The notes under the pieces are model-generated. The model was not told where the DNA came from and searched no databases. It saw only the letters and a list, made by a program, of their open reading frames with translations. Below, one piece after another: positions 38,155 through 46,467 of a DNA stretch of 54,662 nt; within the stretch, counting starts at the first letter, position 1; each line of letters begins with the position of its first letter. This DNA comes from Lachnospiraceae bacterium (GTDB lineage Bacteria; Bacillota; Clostridia; Lachnospirales; Lachnospiraceae), in contig JAFUMV010000020.1 of the NCBI GenBank assembly GCA_017482485.1, forward strand, positions 1 through 54,662, in the 5' to 3' direction. The translations under genes were made by a program, and so were the position numbers.

Positions 38155-38727
38155 TTAATTGCGGCCAAAAAGCTGTGCTTTGTATTTGTCCAGAGAAAAG
38201 AGGAGAATGAGTCCAAAGACGCCGCAGGAAATGATCTCGCCGATGGTTACAGTTGCGATAGAGAACCAGATGGGAGTGATGCCGTAAGCGTATTTGAGCA
38301 CTGGCGGGATAATGACAGCGTTTGCCAGAATCGGGGGCAGGGGGCTTAAAACAGTGAAAAGCTTCGCAGACCTGCTGTGTCCGACATCTGCCTTTCCTTT
38401 TACAGAGCCGGAAGTCGCAGAAACAGCTGCCTTCCGTGCGGCTTTTCCCAGAGCCCAGGTTCCCAGTGCGCCAAGCAGAGTGGCGAGGGGGCCAAAAATA
38501 ATATCAGGCAGAGCACATCCGGCTACAACGTTGGACAGCAGACAGCCGATATAAAGGCCGGGAATTGCGGCAGGGGTAAAAAAGGGGAGGATGGTGAGTG
38601 CTTCCGAAAAGCGGATCTGGATATTGCCGCTTGCCAGGCCAAACATATTGGCGATGAGCGTGAGCACAACATAAAGAGCGGCAATCATTGCCGCCTGGAC
38701 GAGGGACAGAATTTTCCTGTTTTTCAT
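38155..38727 (-). CDS. queT: QueT family queuosine precursor transporter
   Basis: A 190-aa membrane protein with five or six spans. It has the family blocks KILSLVQAAMIAALYVVLTLIAN, IQIRFSEALTILPFFTPAAIPGLYIGC and CALPDIIFGPLATLLGA. It is the substrate-binding S component of an ECF-type importer for a queuosine precursor (preQ1 or related). An insert of about 15 polar residues (SGSVKGKADVGHSRS) follows residue 120. The start is set by AAAGGAG before the ATG; the frame runs further upstream without support. The leader holds a preQ1 riboswitch candidate, which strengthens the call. It is monocistronic with its own terminator. Confidence 0.88.
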   Translation of the reverse strand: MKNRKILSLVQAAMIAALYVVLTLIANMFGLASGNIQIRFSEALTILPFFTPAAIPGLYIGCLLSNVVAGCALPDIIFGPLATLLGALGTWALGKAARKAAVSATSGSVKGKADVGHSRSAKLFTVLSPLPPILANAVIIPPVLKYAYGITPIWFSIATVTIGEIISCGVFGLILLFSLDKYKAQLFGRN

Positions 38728-38735
38728 TTTGTTTT

Positions 38736-38800
38736 CTCCTTTAGTTTTGTTTTTTCTTCCGCCGATGGCGGGTGGGTCAGGAAGGTCTCGAACTGACCGG
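38736..38800 (-). promoter_or_regulatory. preQ1 class-I-like riboswitch candidate
   Basis: On the minus strand P1 is GGTCAG/CTGACC (38793-38798 with 38775-38780). Loop 1 is TTCGAG, followed by ACCTTC whose CCTT can pair with AAGG of the Shine-Dalgarno (38738-38741). This makes an H-type pseudoknot that hides the ribosome binding site. An A-rich L3 tail (AAAAAACAAAACTAAAGGAG) matches the preQ1-I pattern. A small extra hairpin CCGCC/GGCGG (38759-38771) sits inside L3, which is unusual. Confidence 0.6.
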
Positions 38801-38993
38801 TTAATTGTTACAGACATTGCCGAAAAAGTATTTCTGCAATGAAGGCTGTTGATCAACGTTTCAAAGTATAACACGATAAAAGTGAAAGCGCAAGGCACGG
38901 CTTTTACTTATGAAAAAATTTACAGAAATCTGGTTTTTCTTGCCCTTCTTCAGCAAAATGCTTGTTTGACCCGCAAAAAATATTCTTCATCTG

Positions 38994-39720
38994 ATGAAAG
39001 GCTTTCTTTCGGAAAAAGGAAAGAAAATGATCCTTGACCGCCTGCTGGATTCCTATATGGAAAAACCGAAAGGGCAGTGGCGCTGGGAATCCTTTTACAA
39101 TAACTGGGTGGCAGTATGTGCAGGCTGTCTGGGAAGCATGGCACTGTTTTTGCTGGATGATGACAAAGAAAAACAACAGGCCATTGTGAACCGCGTCTGC
39201 GAAACACTTCCTGATTACCTTGCAGGAATGTATGAGGACGGAACCTGCCCGGAGGGGATGAGCTATTTCACTTATGGCATGACTTTTTATACGGGCTTTG
39301 CCCGGCAGCTGTATGAACATACAAATGGAAAAATTGCTCTGATGGATTCCAAAAAAGTTCGCGCGATCGCGAGATTTCAGCAAAAATGCTATCTGCCGGG
39401 GAAAAATACGGTGAGCTTTTCTGATGGGGCGCGCTCAGACCGCTTTCGGCTGGGATTGACCTGTTATCTTGCAAAGTGCATAGACGGCGTAGAAATTCCG
39501 GATATCAGCGCTGCCATGGATTTTGAGTCAGATCACTGTTATCGTTTCATGGGAAACTGGCAGGATGATGCCTGGGTGCAGGAGTATTTGCAGGAAACAA
39601 AAGAAAAGTCCATGAAAAAGAAGATAAGGTATGCAGACAATGGAACAATATGCCTCTGCTGTTCTGGGCAATTGGAATCCTTACTGGTAGTAAGCGGTTA
39701 TCCGTTTATATTGCCCAAAT
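38994..39720 (+). pseudogene. Heparinase II/III-like gene remnant
   Basis: The reading frame encodes about 240 residues resembling the helical toroid part of heparinase II/III-like proteins. Visible blocks are WRWESFYNNWVAVCAGCLGS, PEGMSYFTYGMTFYTGFARQL, a YLPGKNTVSFSDGARSDRF stretch, and DHCYRFMGNWQDDAWVQEY. Full-length relatives are usually 600 aa or more. The N-terminal domain is missing, with an in-frame stop 27 bp upstream of the ATG. The C-terminal beta domain is replaced by a palindrome cluster through which the frame stays open to 39986 without any recognisable protein sequence. No ribosome binding site precedes the ATG. It is most likely a decayed gene; a transposed fragment is also possible. 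Confidence 0.65.
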
Positions 39721-39723
39721 ATT

Positions 39724-39911
39724 TGAGCGCACGTAAAGTGCGCTCATTTTGCTCTACAGGAATTTTCACCGAAAATTCCTGTAGAGCAAAAATGTTCGCG
39801 CAACAATGCGTACTCGCAGCGCCCAGGCAATCTACGATTGCCGGAAATTGTCGCTTCGCGACCGCGCTCAACGCGGAGTGTGCGCTATTGCGCACACTTT
39901 TTATGGCAATT
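39724..39911. repeat. Cluster of at least six back-to-back palindromes
   Basis: In order: TGAGCGCAC/GTGCGCTCA (39724-39746); a perfect 21-bp-arm hairpin with a 3-nt loop (39747-39791); GGCAATC/GATTGCC (39826-39842); GTCGC/GCGAC (39850-39862); CCGCG/CGCGG (39862-39876); and AGTGTGCGC/GCGCACACT (39877-39898) followed by a T-run. The last two stems and the TTTTTATG tail repeat the plan at 1826-1869, and GTTCGCGCAAC near 39794 matches GTTCGCACAAC at 1871. It separates the heparinase remnant from the cyclophilin gene. Confidence 0.8.
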
Positions 39912-39918
39912 GTAAAAT

Positions 39919-40449
39919 TTAGCGTTCTGCAAGCTTTTCCGGTTCCGGATAGTCAACGCCGAAAGTTTCTACGGTCATGGATTTGATCTTCTGTTCTTCT
40001 CTGGGTCTGTCGGACCAGTCGGTTTTGGTCTCTGCGATTGCATTGACAGTATCCATGCCTTCGATTACTTTACCGAAAGCAGCATACTGGCCGTCCAGAT
40101 GGGGAGAGTCCTTGTGCATGATGAAGAACTGGCTTCCTGCGGAATCGGGAATCATGGTCCGTGCCATGGAAAGAACACCTGCAGTGTGCTTTAAGTCATT
40201 CTTAAAACCGTTGGATGCAAATTCGCCCTTGATGGAGTAGCCGGGGCCGCCGCAGCCTGTGCCTTCCGGATCGCCGCCCTGGATCATGAAGCCTTTGATG
40301 ACGCGGTGGAAAATGATACCATCATAAAACTTCTTATTGATCAGACTGATGAAATTGTTAACGGACTGAGGGGCGATTTCGGGATACAGCTCAGCCTTGA
40401 TGATGCCGCCATTTTCCATGGTGATTGTTACAATCGGATTCTGTGCCAT
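39919..40449 (-). CDS. Cyclophilin-type peptidyl-prolyl cis-trans isomerase
   Basis: A 176-aa cytoplasmic cyclophilin, with the FYDGIIFHRVIKGFMIQGGDP, GTGCGGPGYSIKGEF, AGVLSMARTMIPDSAGSQFFIM and YAAFGKVIEGMD blocks holding the active-site Arg, Phe and Gln residues. It assists folding of proline-containing chains. The start at 40449 follows AAAGGAAG at a slightly long spacing; the frame is open upstream into the neighbouring leader but without homology. It is monocistronic and ends just past the palindrome cluster, which probably acts as its terminator. Confidence 0.92.
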   Translation of the reverse strand: MAQNPIVTITMENGGIIKAELYPEIAPQSVNNFISLINKKFYDGIIFHRVIKGFMIQGGDPEGTGCGGPGYSIKGEFASNGFKNDLKHTAGVLSMARTMIPDSAGSQFFIMHKDSPHLDGQYAAFGKVIEGMDTVNAIAETKTDWSDRPREEQKIKSMTVETFGVDYPEPEKLAER

Positions 40450-40600
40450 AAAAAATAACTTCCTTTCTTTTTCAAAATAGATTATGATAGGGAGGAAAAC
40501 TCCCGCTGAAAGGCTTTCCCGCAAACTTATGCCTGAGGGGAAGCGTCTGGTATTTATTTTAGCCGAAAATTGGGAGCACGTAAAGATGGGATGGTAAGAT

Positions 40601-41569
40601 TTGAAAATAAAAGTGGAAATTCTCATGACCGATGATGCCGGTCTGGAAAAAAAAGAGGCTGTGCCGCCGCATGTCTGGCTGACAGATGAGGCTGGAGAGG
40701 CAAAGCGGTTGGCGGAAGAAGGAGAATGTGTTGTTTTTCTTTTAACGGAAAAAAATCGGCAGGATCGCCTGGAAAAGGTATCCCGGTGCGTGGAACTGCC
40801 GGAGGCGGAACTGGAAAACTGGCAGGACTGGATTTCACAGGACTATCTGGAAAAGGCGTGGCAGCGGCATGCAGGGCTTCCGTGGCGTATTCTGAAAACA
40901 CAACGGATTTATCTCAGGGAAATGACGCTGGATGATGCAGATGCGCTTCTTGAAATGTATGGGGATGAAGAGCTGATAAAATATATGGAACCGCTGGAAA
41001 CAGATCGTGCGCTTTTGCGGGAATGGATGGAAGCCTATATAAAGCATATGTACGGATTTTATGAGTTCGGCATCTGGATGATCGTGCTGCAGGAAGACGC
41101 GGCAGACGGTAGCCAAAAAGCCGCAGCAGACGATAGCCAAAAAGCCGCAGCAGACGGTAGCCGGAAAGCCGCAGAAGACGGCGGTCAGAAAGACGCGGCA
41201 GACGGTGGTCAGAAAATTGCGGATGTGCCGGATGCTTCCATGGAAGGCGTACAGGAAAAACAGGCGGGATCCAGGCGGGAGACAATCATTGGCCGGGCCG
41301 GACTGCAGATGCGTGACAAGGAAGAATTTCCGGAGTTGGGGTTTTGCATTGCAAAGCCATGGCGAGAAAGTGGTTATGCGCTGGAGGCCTGTCGGGCAGT
41401 GCTTCAATATGGCTTTGAAGAGCTGGAACTGCCGGCAATTCGTGTGGTGGTGCATAAGGAGAATGAAAAATCTCTGGGATTGTGCGAAAAACTTGGTTTT
41501 TGTGTGGAAAAAGGGAGAGTCTCTCCCAACGGATTGTGGATAACGATGACTTTGCAGCGGATGGAATGA
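40601..41569 (+). CDS. GNAT acetyltransferase with an internal tandem-repeat insert
   Basis: A 322-aa protein. Residues 100-320 form a GNAT domain of the RimJ/RimL type: RIYLREMTLDDADALLEMYGDEEL at the start, and the acetyl-CoA loop GFCIAKPWRESGYALEACRAVLQYGF with IRVVVHKENEKSLGLCEKLGF at the end. The first 95 residues are unassigned. Between the second and third strands (residues 167-206) lies a five-unit, 8-aa repeat insert (AADGSQKA-like) not expected in the fold. The TTG at 40601 is used because homology to any start is lacking and the ATG at 40625 is the only other option; no strong ribosome binding site is seen. Acceptor substrate unknown. Confidence 0.8.
   Translation: MKIKVEILMTDDAGLEKKEAVPPHVWLTDEAGEAKRLAEEGECVVFLLTEKNRQDRLEKVSRCVELPEAELENWQDWISQDYLEKAWQRHAGLPWRILKTQRIYLREMTLDDADALLEMYGDEELIKYMEPLETDRALLREWMEAYIKHMYGFYEFGIWMIVLQEDAADGSQKAAADDSQKAAADGSRKAAEDGGQKDAADGGQKIADVPDASMEGVQEKQAGSRRETIIGRAGLQMRDKEEFPELGFCIAKPWRESGYALEACRAVLQYGFEELELPAIRVVVHKENEKSLGLCEKLGFCVEKGRVSPNGLWITMTLQRME
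41099..41218 (+). repeat. In-frame 24-bp tandem repeat inside the GNAT gene
   Basis: Five units of 24 bp encode AADGSQKA, AADDSQKA, AADGSRKA, AEDGGQKD and AADGGQKI. Units 1 to 3 are nearly identical. Being a multiple of 3 bp, changes in copy number keep the frame. Confidence 0.9.
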
Positions 41570-41643
41570 GAAAAATTTAGTTTTTGTTCTATCTCATGTG
41601 TTGATTCGATGATATAGTATCATTGAACAAGGAGGAAAACAAG

Positions 41644-42822
41644 ATGTTTCATTTATTGTTGGCTATTATTTATCTGTCCTTTATCAGCCTGGGACTGCCT
41701 GATTCCATACTTGGCTCCGCATGGCCGGTCATGTATGAGGAATTTGGAGTTCCGGTTTCTTATGCGGGAATTATTTCCGTGATCATTTCTTTCGGAACCA
41801 TTGTATCCAGTTTGATGAGCGACAGAGTTACACGAAAGCTCGGGACGGGAAAAGTGACGGCTATCAGCGTCGGTATGACAGCCGCGGCACTTTTGGGATT
41901 TTCTTTCAGTCATTCCTTCTGGACGCTGTGTTTGTGGGCCATTCCCTATGGGCTGGGTGCCGGGAGCGTGGATGCGTCCCTGAATAACTATGTTGCCCTG
42001 CATTATACCAGCCGTCATATGAGCTGGCTGCATTGCATGTGGGGGCTGGGAGCCACTGTGGGGCCCTATATTATGGCTTATGCGCTGACCGGCGGGCAGG
42101 GCTGGAACATGGGATATCGTTACATAGGACTTCTGCAGCTTGTACTGACAGTGATTCTGATTTTCAGCATCCCGATCTGGAAAAAGCGGGCTTTGGGAAA
42201 CGGCGGGCAGGCGGACACAGAGAATGAAGCTACAGGGGGCCAAAAACCGCTTTCTTTACGGGAAATTGTGGCAATTTCGGGCGCAAAGGAAATTCTGATC
42301 ACTTTCTTTTGCTACTGCGCGCTGGAACAGACAGCCGGACTGTGGGCCAGCAGCTATCTGGTGCTGCATCGTGGCGTTGACACAAAGACGGCGGCGAGCT
42401 TTGCCAGTATGTTCTATATCGGCATTACGGCGGGACGTGCACTGAACGGATTTTTAACCATAAAATTCAGCGATACTGCGCTGATCCGTATGGGGCAGGG
42501 AATCATTGCTCTTGGTACCGCGGTGATGTTTTTGCCCTTTGGAAGCACAGGTTCGCTGATCGGACTGGTTTTGGTGGGGCTGGGATGTGCACCTGTGTAT
42601 CCCTGCATCATTCATTCCACTCCGGATCATTTCGGCGCGGATAATTCGCAGGCGATCATTGGTGTTCAGATGGCATTCGCATACGTGGGAATCCTGCTGA
42701 TGCCGCCGCTGTTTGGTCTGATTGCAAATCATATCAGCGCGGCGCTGTATCCGGTCTATCTGCTGGCGATTCTGGTGCTGATGGTCGTGATGCATGAAAA
42801 ATTGTGCAGAAAAGAAAAGTAA
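41644..42822 (+). CDS. Major facilitator superfamily transporter
   Basis: A 392-aa protein with 12 predicted spans and the family loop motif SLMSDRVTRKLGTGKVTAI between spans 2 and 3 (GxxxDRxGRR-like). The N-terminus (FISLGLPDSILGSAWPVMYEEFGVP) resembles the FucP/YbcL-like sugar porter branch of Firmicutes. The central cytoplasmic loop is at about 190-215. AAGGAGG precedes the ATG at 41644. Substrate unknown. Confidence 0.87.
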   Translation: MFHLLLAIIYLSFISLGLPDSILGSAWPVMYEEFGVPVSYAGIISVIISFGTIVSSLMSDRVTRKLGTGKVTAISVGMTAAALLGFSFSHSFWTLCLWAIPYGLGAGSVDASLNNYVALHYTSRHMSWLHCMWGLGATVGPYIMAYALTGGQGWNMGYRYIGLLQLVLTVILIFSIPIWKKRALGNGGQADTENEATGGQKPLSLREIVAISGAKEILITFFCYCALEQTAGLWASSYLVLHRGVDTKTAASFASMFYIGITAGRALNGFLTIKFSDTALIRMGQGIIALGTAVMFLPFGSTGSLIGLVLVGLGCAPVYPCIIHSTPDHFGADNSQAIIGVQMAFAYVGILLMPPLFGLIANHISAALYPVYLLAILVLMVVMHEKLCRKEK

Positions 42823-42953
42823 GAACGGCTGGCGCAATCAGGGAGCGCCGCTGTTGCACCTGTGGGGCACAGGGAGATTTTTCGGGCTTTCGATACCCCA
42901 TTTTTAAAAAACGGTTAACATAAAATGTATAAAGGGATATCTACAAAAATATA

Positions 42954-43009
42954 GGACTTCCATACCCTACATGACAGTGTTTGGCGGGGTATGGAAGCCC
43001 TGTTTTTTT
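42954..43009. terminator. Terminator between the convergent MFS and epimerase genes
   Basis: CTTCCATACCC and GGGTATGGAAG form an 11-bp core stem with an 18-nt loop, then a T-run. Upstream, CCTGTG-GGG-CACAGG (42857-42871) and GGCGC/GCGCC form additional small palindromes. The rest of the 237-bp gap holds no gene. Confidence 0.75.
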
Positions 43010-43059
43010 GCATATGCCCTATTAGGAAAATGGCGTCTTCAGTTTGGGGGCTGTGGATG

Positions 43060-44082
43060 TCACAACGCCTCTTTCATTTTGCGAAGGGCTTCTTCCTGAA
43101 CAGCAATCACCTTATCACACCATGCATCGAATTCCGGATCTTCCTTCCGGCATTCCGGATGGGAGAAAATATAGTCGATACAGCGTCTGACACCCTGATC
43201 GAAACGCACTGTTGCCACGAAATCGGGCACCAGCCGTTTTAATTTGCTGTTGTCAAATACCACGGAATGGGCCTTGTCTCCCAGCAGTCCGTCACCGGCA
43301 TTGAAATCATTGGCAGCGGCCAGAAAATCGGAGCTAACATGATATGCTTTCAGTGGAACACCAAGAGCATCGGCGGTGATCTGATAAATCTGATTCCAGG
43401 TCAGGGTTTCATCGCTGGTGATCTGAACCGCTTCACCAATGGCATGGGCATTGCCCATCAGTCCCACAAAGCCTTTGGCAAAGTCTGTATTAAAGGTGGC
43501 GGTCCAGAGGGAAGTGCCGTCGCCGTGGATGAGGACAGGTTTTCCTTCCAGCATGCGCTTGATTGTCTGGAAGCTTCCGTTTTTGCCGTGGATGCCCAGC
43601 GGAATGCTGCGCTCAGAATAAGTGTGGCTGGGGCGCACGATGGTAATGGGGAAGCCTTCCTTGCGATAAAGGTTCATCAGATAGTCTTCGCCGGCAATCT
43701 TGTTGCGGGAATATTCCCAATAGGGATTTGCAAGCGGGGTGCTTTCCGTGATTTCATAATGGGACAGCGGCTTCTGATAGGCAGAAGCGGAGCTGATGTA
43801 AATAAACTGTTTTGTTTTTCCCTGAAAAAGCCGATAGTCCCTTTCAAGCTGTGCAGGACCGAAGGCAATGAAATCCGCCACCACGTCAAAGGTTTGTCCC
43901 TCAAGCTGCGATGCCACATAAGCTTCATCATTGATATCCGCAGTGATGATGCGGGCGCCTTCAGGAAGTTCGCTGTTGCGGTTTCCACGGTTGATGAGCC
44001 AGAGCTCATGCCCTTCCTTTAACAGTTTCTGAGAAATGGCGGTGCTGATTGTGCCGGTTCCGCCGATAAAAAGAGCTTTCAT
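43060..44082 (-). CDS. NAD-dependent epimerase/reductase family protein (extended SDR)
   Basis: A 340-aa extended short-chain dehydrogenase. The Rossmann nucleotide loop is GGTGTIS at residues 7-13, followed by an NADP- or NAD-contacting NRGNRNSELP stretch. The ISSASAYQK strand and the YxxxK-type dyad in YWEYSRNKIAGE follow. Such proteins often act on nucleotide sugars or other carbonyls; the substrate cannot be told. The start follows CAGGAGG; the ATG is at 44082. It is alone on its strand, convergent with the MFS gene and divergent from the GH4 gene. Confidence 0.83.
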   Translation of the reverse strand: MKALFIGGTGTISTAISQKLLKEGHELWLINRGNRNSELPEGARIITADINDEAYVASQLEGQTFDVVADFIAFGPAQLERDYRLFQGKTKQFIYISSASAYQKPLSHYEITESTPLANPYWEYSRNKIAGEDYLMNLYRKEGFPITIVRPSHTYSERSIPLGIHGKNGSFQTIKRMLEGKPVLIHGDGTSLWTATFNTDFAKGFVGLMGNAHAIGEAVQITSDETLTWNQIYQITADALGVPLKAYHVSSDFLAAANDFNAGDGLLGDKAHSVVFDNSKLKRLVPDFVATVRFDQGVRRCIDYIFSHPECRKEDPEFDAWCDKVIAVQEEALRKMKEAL

Positions 44083-44244
44083 ATAATCTGCCTCCTGTGC
44101 TGCCGATAAAGCGGCAAAGATCTGTTCTGGGGAAAATGAGTCAATAGATGTTTTTATTATACGGGAATCAGCGGATGGTTTCAACTGTTATGTGACTGCT
44201 GTGCGACAGATCAAGAATTTACCCTTCCGGTCTTTTTTTTCTTC

Positions 44245-44274
44245 TTGTTTCCCTCTGCCAGAGCATCTTATAAT
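44245..44274 (+). promoter_or_regulatory. Promoter of the GH4 gene
   Basis: TTGTTT (44245-44250), an 18-bp spacer and TATAAT (44269-44274). The leader of about 125 nt can form either CCCCT/AGGGG (44313-44330) or CCCTCAG/CTGAGGG (44314-44356), which exclude each other. Confidence 0.6.
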
Positions 44275-44404
44275 TTTCTTATCAAAAAGTGCTGATTTGC
44301 TGTGCCAAAGATCCCCTCAGCGTATAAGGGGCGTGTGTCTCCTTGTTCACTGAGGGAAGAAAGTAGGCAGAAAAAGGGTGCAGGCAGCAGAATGGAGGGT
44401 GTCT

Positions 44405-45874
44405 ATGTCTTTTAAAATTGCGATTATCGGAGCGGGAAGTCTTGTTTTTGCAAGAACATTGTTTACGGATATCATGTCTGTGCCGGAGTTTCATGATATC
44501 GAAGTGGCGTTTACCGATATCAATCCGGACAATCTGGAGAAGGTGACAATGCTTTGTCAGAGGGATCTGGATGCGAATAATATTCCGATCAGAATTCATG
44601 CCACGCTGAACCGCAGAGAGGCTTTTGAGGGTGCCAGATATATCATTAACTGCGTGCGCATCGGCGGCCTGCCGGCTTTCGAAATGGACGTGGACATTCC
44701 GTTAAAATACGGTGTAGATCAGTGCGTGGGCGATACTTTGTGCACCGGCGGCATTATGTATGGCCAGCGCGTGATCGCGGAAATGCTGAATTTCTGTAAG
44801 GATATCCGGGAGGTGGCAGAACCCGGCGCCATCATGTTAAATTACTCCAATCCCAACGCCATGGCGACCTGGGCCTGCAACAAGTACGGCAAAGTGAAAA
44901 CCATCGGTTTGTGTCACGGTGAGATTCACGGCGAAACCCAGATCGGTGAAGTGCTGGGGATCCCGCGTGAAGAACTGGACATCACCTGTGCCGGCATCAA
45001 TCATCAGACCTGGTATGTGAGCGTGAAGCACAACGGTGTGGAACTAAAGGACAAGCTGCTGGCAGGCTTTGAGGCTCACAAGAGATTTTCGGAAGAGGAA
45101 AAAGTCAGAATTGATATTTTAAAACGATTCGGCTATTACTCCACTGAATCCAACGGTCACCTTTCCGAATATGTGGCGTGGTACCGAAAGCGGCCCGATG
45201 AGATCAAAGACTGGATCAATACCGACAGCTGGATCAACGGCGAGACCGGCGGCTATTTGAGAGTAACCAGAGAGGAAAGAAACTGGTTCGAGACCGAATA
45301 TCCCAAAATTCTGGCTCAGCCTCCGAAAAAATATGACGGTTCTCAGCGCGGCAAGGAGCATTGCTCTTATATCATGGAAGGTCTGGAAACCGGCCGATGC
45401 TACAGAGGACATTTCAACGTCATGAACGAGGGCTGCATCACAAACCTGCCCTACGAGAGCGTGGTGGAAGTGCCCTGCTATGTGGACGGAAACGGCATCA
45501 GCGTGCCAAAGCTGGGTGACCTGCCTTTAGGCTGCGCGGCGGTCTGCTCCCAGTCCATCTGGGTACAGAAGCTGGCGGTGGAGGCTGCGGTGGCCGGCGA
45601 TGTAAACCTGCTTAAACAGGCGGCGCTGATGGATCCGCTCACCGGCGCAGTCTGCAATCCGCCCGAAGTGTGGCAGATGATCGACGAAATGCTGATCGCC
45701 CAGGAGGAGTGGCTGCCCCAGTACAAGGAGGCCATCGCGGAAGCGAAAGAGCGCTTTGCCAAAGGCGATCTGATTCCTACCAAAGAGGGATATACCGGTG
45801 CTGTGAGACTGCGGGACAAGACCGTGGAAGAAATTTCTGCGGAGAGGGACCAGCGGACGATCACGGCGGAATGA
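44405..45874 (+). CDS. Glycoside hydrolase family 4, CHGx subgroup (uronidase-like)
   Basis: A 489-aa NAD- and metal-dependent GH4 enzyme. It has the N-terminal Rossmann segment KIAIIGAGSLVFARTL, the conserved NYSNPNAMATWA and the metal-binding GLCHGEIHG, then CAGINHQTWY. In GH4 the residues around the cysteine track the substrate: CHSV in alpha-galactosidases, CHEV in alpha-glucosidases, CHGx in alpha-glucuronidases or alpha-galacturonidases (LplD, Agu4). CHGE here favours a uronidase. GH4 enzymes work through oxidation and elimination and are cytoplasmic. The ATG at 44405 follows GGAGGG. The gene stands alone; a sugar importer and its two-component regulator lie 6-9 kb downstream. Confidence 0.87.
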   Translation: MSFKIAIIGAGSLVFARTLFTDIMSVPEFHDIEVAFTDINPDNLEKVTMLCQRDLDANNIPIRIHATLNRREAFEGARYIINCVRIGGLPAFEMDVDIPLKYGVDQCVGDTLCTGGIMYGQRVIAEMLNFCKDIREVAEPGAIMLNYSNPNAMATWACNKYGKVKTIGLCHGEIHGETQIGEVLGIPREELDITCAGINHQTWYVSVKHNGVELKDKLLAGFEAHKRFSEEEKVRIDILKRFGYYSTESNGHLSEYVAWYRKRPDEIKDWINTDSWINGETGGYLRVTREERNWFETEYPKILAQPPKKYDGSQRGKEHCSYIMEGLETGRCYRGHFNVMNEGCITNLPYESVVEVPCYVDGNGISVPKLGDLPLGCAAVCSQSIWVQKLAVEAAVAGDVNLLKQAALMDPLTGAVCNPPEVWQMIDEMLIAQEEWLPQYKEAIAEAKERFAKGDLIPTKEGYTGAVRLRDKTVEEISAERDQRTITAE

Positions 45875-46013
45875 GAAACACCTTGCGCCTTCGGCCCGTA
45901 AAGCCTGAGGAAAGGCTGAGGAAAAGCAGCCTCTAAAACATCTCTGTGGGTGTATACAGAAAAATTTGTCTCCCACATCCATAGGAAAGATGCAAAAAGG
46001 TCGGTAATTCCCT

Positions 46014-46165
46014 GTAATGGGCGTAGGTAAAAAAAATACTGGTTCACGCCCGGGATTTGAGGATTTTGTGGGCGTTGGCCATCACTTTTTCAGCCCACGC
46101 CCATTCCAGATGATTTAAACCGGGATTTTTCGCTGATTTTGGGCGTGGAGAACAACTTTTTTTCT
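46014..46165 (-). repeat. Dispersed intergenic repeat, copy B (inverted to copy A)
   Basis: The reverse complement of this segment aligns by eye with 21058-21200. Five ACGCCC/GGGCGT words alternate, and CCACGCCCA can pair with TGGGCGTGG. The whole gap at 45875-46467 otherwise has a weak AGGCTG/CAGCCT hairpin (45913-45932) and a very AT-rich stretch (46180-46335) with a TTGACA at 46308 lacking a good -10 box. Confidence 0.65.
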
Positions 46166-46467
46166 CTGCACCCACACTCTTGGATAATGAAATAGTTTAC
46201 AATACAATAAAACTGATAAATTCCAGAAAAACTTTATAATTTTCAGAAAACTTTCATTTACAGGCATAAATTTTGTAGTGATAGAATACTAATAGTCAAA
46301 AAGAGTTTTGACACACATTAGTAATTTACATGAATCTGTGAGGGGATCGTTTCATTCAAATTCACTGAATGTAGCGGTCTCCTTTTGCTTTGCAGGATAC
46401 GCTTGCGGGCAGGGTGCGCGCAATACGTGCAAAGTTTGTTATACAGGGAAAAATTCCCGGGTGTAAA

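Noticed and set aside
38849-39037. A 62-codon frame just upstream of the heparinase remnant
   Set aside because: It is in a different frame and does not resemble the missing N-terminal domain.
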